Shown here: positions 61,475-64,000 of the stretch, piece after piece | How the letters are laid out: every line of letters begins with the position of its first letter | How positions within the stretch are numbered: position 1 is the stretch's first letter | Assembly: GCA_963930655.1 (NCBI GenBank) | Contig: OZ005610.1 | Span: forward strand, 873,001 to 937,000 | DNA from: Myrica gale | Taxonomy: Eukaryota; Streptophyta; Magnoliopsida; Fagales; Myricaceae | Reading direction: 5' to 3' | DNA length: 64,000 bases | Program-made: the position numbers and the translations under genes | The notes under the pieces: model-generated | Told to the model about the DNA's origin: nothing | The model's database searches: none | Seen by the model: only the letters and a program-made list of their open reading frames with translations

Positions 61475-62184
61475 TTAAAAACGTGCCCTTGACAATGGTT
61501 TTGTGAGAAGATCGACAAGCTGATCATGAGTGCTGACATGAGAGACGAGTAGCAGACCTTTGCTGACAAAGTCACGCACAAAGTGTAAGTCGATGGCAAT
61601 ATGTTTCATTTGTGAATGTAGGACAAGATTGACACTAAGTTGTGTGGCTCCAATATTATCGTAGAACAGAGTTGGAACTCGAGAGAGCTTGAGACCAAGT
61701 TCCCCAAAGAGAGACATAAGCCATACCATTTCAGAGGTAGCCGTTGCAAGAGCCCTATATTCGGTTTCTATTGAGAAGTGGGCTACTGCTCGTTGCTTGC
61801 TTGTGCTCCAGGAGAGAGGATTATCACCAAGGAAAATAATAAAGGCAGAGGTAGAGATGCGATCATGGTGATCACCAGCCCAGTCAGCGTCGGAGAATCC
61901 ATGTAAGATTAGTGGGCTGGAAAGATGAAAATGAATTCCAAAATGAATAGTGTGTTTCAGATACCGCATGAGTCGTTTAGTGGCAGCTCAGTGAGAGAGG
62001 GTTTATGCATGAACTGAGCAAGCTTATTGACAGCAAACGTAATATCAGGACGAGTGAAGACAAGATATTGTAGGGCACCAATAACACGGCGATAGACAGT
62101 GCTGTTTGCAGGTGGAGAGCCATCATCGAGATGAAGAGATTCCTTGGTGGCAAGAGGCGTTTGCATTGCTTTCGCACCATCCAT
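61475..62184 (-). pseudogene. Copia RT C-terminus and RNase H remnant
   Basis: 62184-61957 carries YRRVIGALQYLVFTRPDIT, the conserved link between reverse transcriptase and RNase H. 61969-61475, in another frame, carries RNase H landmarks GFSDADWAGDHHDRIS, STSKQRAVAHFSIETEYRAL, DNIGATQL and HIAIDLHFVRD, and ends LVDLLTKPLSRARF. A single frame change near 61960-61985 separates the two parts. The usual copia motif KQ..VARSS..AEYRALA is slightly altered here. Confidence 0.9.
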
Positions 62185-62365
62185 TTGGAACCGTTGGGGG
62201 AGATCTTGAATATATTTGTGTTAAGACAATAACCATTTGCTGGTTGGGACCACCTCAACCCCAAGAAAATAATGCAAATGCCTGAGATCCTTCAAAGAAA
62301 AATGAGCTCCGAGTTTGGCAATTACCTGCAAGAGAAACTAGGAGCAATTGCCAGTGAGAATGAGA

Positions 62366-63373
62366 TCATCCACATACACAAGAAAATAAGCAATGACGCC
62401 AGCTTGTTGATGAATAAACAGGGAGGGATCCATCTTCGAGTTGACAAACCCCAAGCCAACAAGACGAGCTCAACTCTTGATACCACACACGTGGTGCATG
62501 TTTCAAATCATTGATAGATTTTCGGAGTTTACAAACATGAGCAGGATGTTGAGCATCCACGAAACCCGGTGGTTGAACCATGTAAACATCCTCTTGTAAG
62601 GTTCCATGGAAGAATGCATTGTTCACATCAAATTGGCGAAGGGACCAACCTTGGCTGACCGTAATGGATAAAATGAGGCGAATAGTGGCGGGTTTAGTAA
62701 CGGGACTGAATGCCTCAGTGTAATCCAAGCCAGGACGTTGATGAAACCCCTGGGCCACCAACCGTGCTCTGAATCGATCAACAGTGTCGTCGGGAAGACG
62801 TTTGATCCGAAAGACCCATTTGCAAGGGATGGGCTTGCAAGAGAGACTAGGCGGAACCAACTCCCAAGTGCCATAGCGAACTAGAGCATCAAATTCGGCA
62901 GACATTGCCTTACGCCATTTTGGATCTTTCATCACCTGTGAAATACATGTAGGCTCAAGAGGGAAAGGAAGAGAATGTTTAGTGACACTGTGTATTTGTT
63001 TCAGTTTGAAAATATTATTTGTAGAGCGAGTCTTCATACGACGAGGTGGAGGGGTGGGAGGGGGATGGTTAGGTGGATCAAGTATTAACGTAGAGGGGGA
63101 ATTAAGCGTGACAGGAGAGGGGGTAGAGGTATACCTTGGTGCTGTAAGGATGGATGAGCCACTACATGAGGTACCAATGGAACTGGAGCATCTAAGAAAC
63201 CAGTTGGAGGCATCACTAAAGGAGGCATAGGTAGAGTCGCAGTAGGAGAGGTAGTAGCAAAGGGCATTACCGACTCGTCGAAGACAACATGTCTCGAGAG
63301 GTAAATGCAAGAGGTCTCCAAATTGAGGCACTTGTAGGCACTTTGGGAGGTAGAGCAACCGACAAACACACAT
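62366..63373 (-). pseudogene. Copia reverse transcriptase remnant
   Basis: Typical landmarks are WRKAMSAEFDAL, TWELVPP, KWVFRIKRLPDDTVDRFRARL, ARLVAQGFHQRPGLDYTEAF, FDVNNAFFHGTLQEDVYM and QPPGFVD. The catalytic YVDD motif is encoded near 62366-62383 but in a different frame from the upstream domain. A frameshift therefore lies roughly between 62385 and 62520, and the frame shown ends in unrelated residues. Confidence 0.9.
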
Positions 63374-63960
63374 GTACTAGACTTGGATTGAAGTTTGTGA
63401 GATGTGTAGGGCTTCAACCATGGGAAGCAAAGGCACCCAAAGACTCGTAGCTTGAGGTAGTTAGGAGCATGAGAAAAGAAAGACTCAAAGGGACTTTTCG
63501 AGTGGAGAATGAGAGTGAGCATTCTGTTTATAAGAAAGGTGACAATTTGGAAAGCATGAGACCAAAAGGTAAGTGGCATAGAGGCTTGATGAAGAAGAGT
63601 AAGGCCACTCTCAACAATATGACAGTGGCGACGTTCAGCTGTGCCGTTTTGTTGAGGAGTGTGAGGGGCAGTAGTGTATCAACCAATGCAATGAGTTGTG
63701 ACATAAGATTTGAGTTTTTGAAACTCTCCCCCGTTATCAGAATATAAATTTTTTATGGGCTTTTCAAATTGTTTTTCAAGCAGGGCTCTAAGTTGAATAA
63801 AAATATTGGCAACATTGGATTTGCGTGACAAAGAAAAAAAACAGCAGTACTTTGTAAAGTGGTCGATGAATATCATGTAGTAGCAATAACCATCTATCAA
63901 AGTAAGGGGAGTAGGACCCCAAACATCAGTATAGAGATATTCAAGTGGCTGAGAGCTTGG
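63085..63960 (-). pseudogene. Copia integrase remnant
   Basis: The first frame (63900-63679) holds the integrase core with FIDHFTKYCCFF and SDNGGEF, two landmarks of the DDE catalytic domain. After a frame break comes 63579-63085, with the C-terminal part: WSHAFQIVTFLINRM, then LKLRVFGCLCFPWL and CVFVGCSTSQSAYKCLN. Between the two frames (63679 to 63579) the reading is interrupted. Integrase inserts the cDNA copy into the host genome; this copy cannot do so. Confidence 0.88.
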
Positions 63961-64000
63961 TGAGAGCGCTATGATGGAAAGGTAACTTATGAGATTTATT

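Larger units (their letters stand above)
61400..64000 (-). mobile_element. Ty1-copia retrotransposon, 3' part, frame-broken, cut by window edge
   Basis: Read leftwards from 64000, domains come in copia order: integrase, reverse transcriptase, RNase H. Integrase remnants start near 63960 and reverse transcriptase and RNase H follow to about 61475. The order integrase before reverse transcriptase separates copia from gypsy elements. The frame changes at several places, so the polyprotein is not intact. Gag, protease and the 5' LTR, if present, lie beyond the window. Confidence 0.9.

Overview
The window looks like nuclear DNA of a dicot plant, probably a woody rosid. The evidence is long AT-rich introns with GT..AG borders, plant-specific gene families (a PICKLE-type CHD3 remodeller, a type-B response regulator, a BAHD acyltransferase and a single-C2H2 QALGGH/EAR zinc finger), and plant transposons of several classes (hAT and Tourist-type MITEs, LINEs, SINE-like sequences, Ty1-copia). 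The species cannot be fixed from sequence alone.

Layout. 1-206 is the 3' end of an unidentified membrane protein gene on the + strand. 1462-4206 is a cluster of small DNA transposons (three hAT-type, one Tourist-type nested inside the first). 4990-31339 holds the main gene, PICKLE: a probable 5' leader with a long leader intron, then 30 coding exons that I could splice into one open frame of 1473 codons. Its introns carry two 5'-truncated LINEs with target-site duplications, a hAT MITE with a perfect 8-bp duplication, a SINE-like sequence, a diverged 0.8-kb tandem duplication, and in intron 25 a block that looks organelle-derived and contains a perfect 113-bp inverted repeat. 31340-35321 shows no gene. 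35322-37930 is a three-exon BAHD acyltransferase (+). It converges on a six-exon type-B response regulator (-, 45604 to 38520) whose last 72-bp exon lies 2.5 kb from the rest of the coding sequence. 45605-52063 is AT-rich and gene-poor. 52064-54990 is a decayed LINE on the - strand, split by a 554-bp MITE. 56774-57601 is an intronless zinc-finger gene (+). 59707-60810 is a 1.1-kb non-autonomous hAT element with a perfect 8-bp duplication. About 61400-64000 is the 3' part of a broken Ty1-copia element (-), cut by the window edge.

The four identifiable genes have no evident joint pathway. Three are regulators of transcription or chromatin (CHD3 remodeller, cytokinin-responsive type-B regulator, EAR-type zinc-finger repressor) and one is a metabolic acyltransferase. 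Plant genomes do not normally cluster genes by pathway, and I see no sign of it here.

I found no convincing new biological system. The items most worth a second look are the hairpin-forming organelle-like insert in the PICKLE intron, the BAHD enzyme whose DFGWG-position motif is degenerate, the remote terminal exon of the response regulator, and the set of transposons with exact boundaries.
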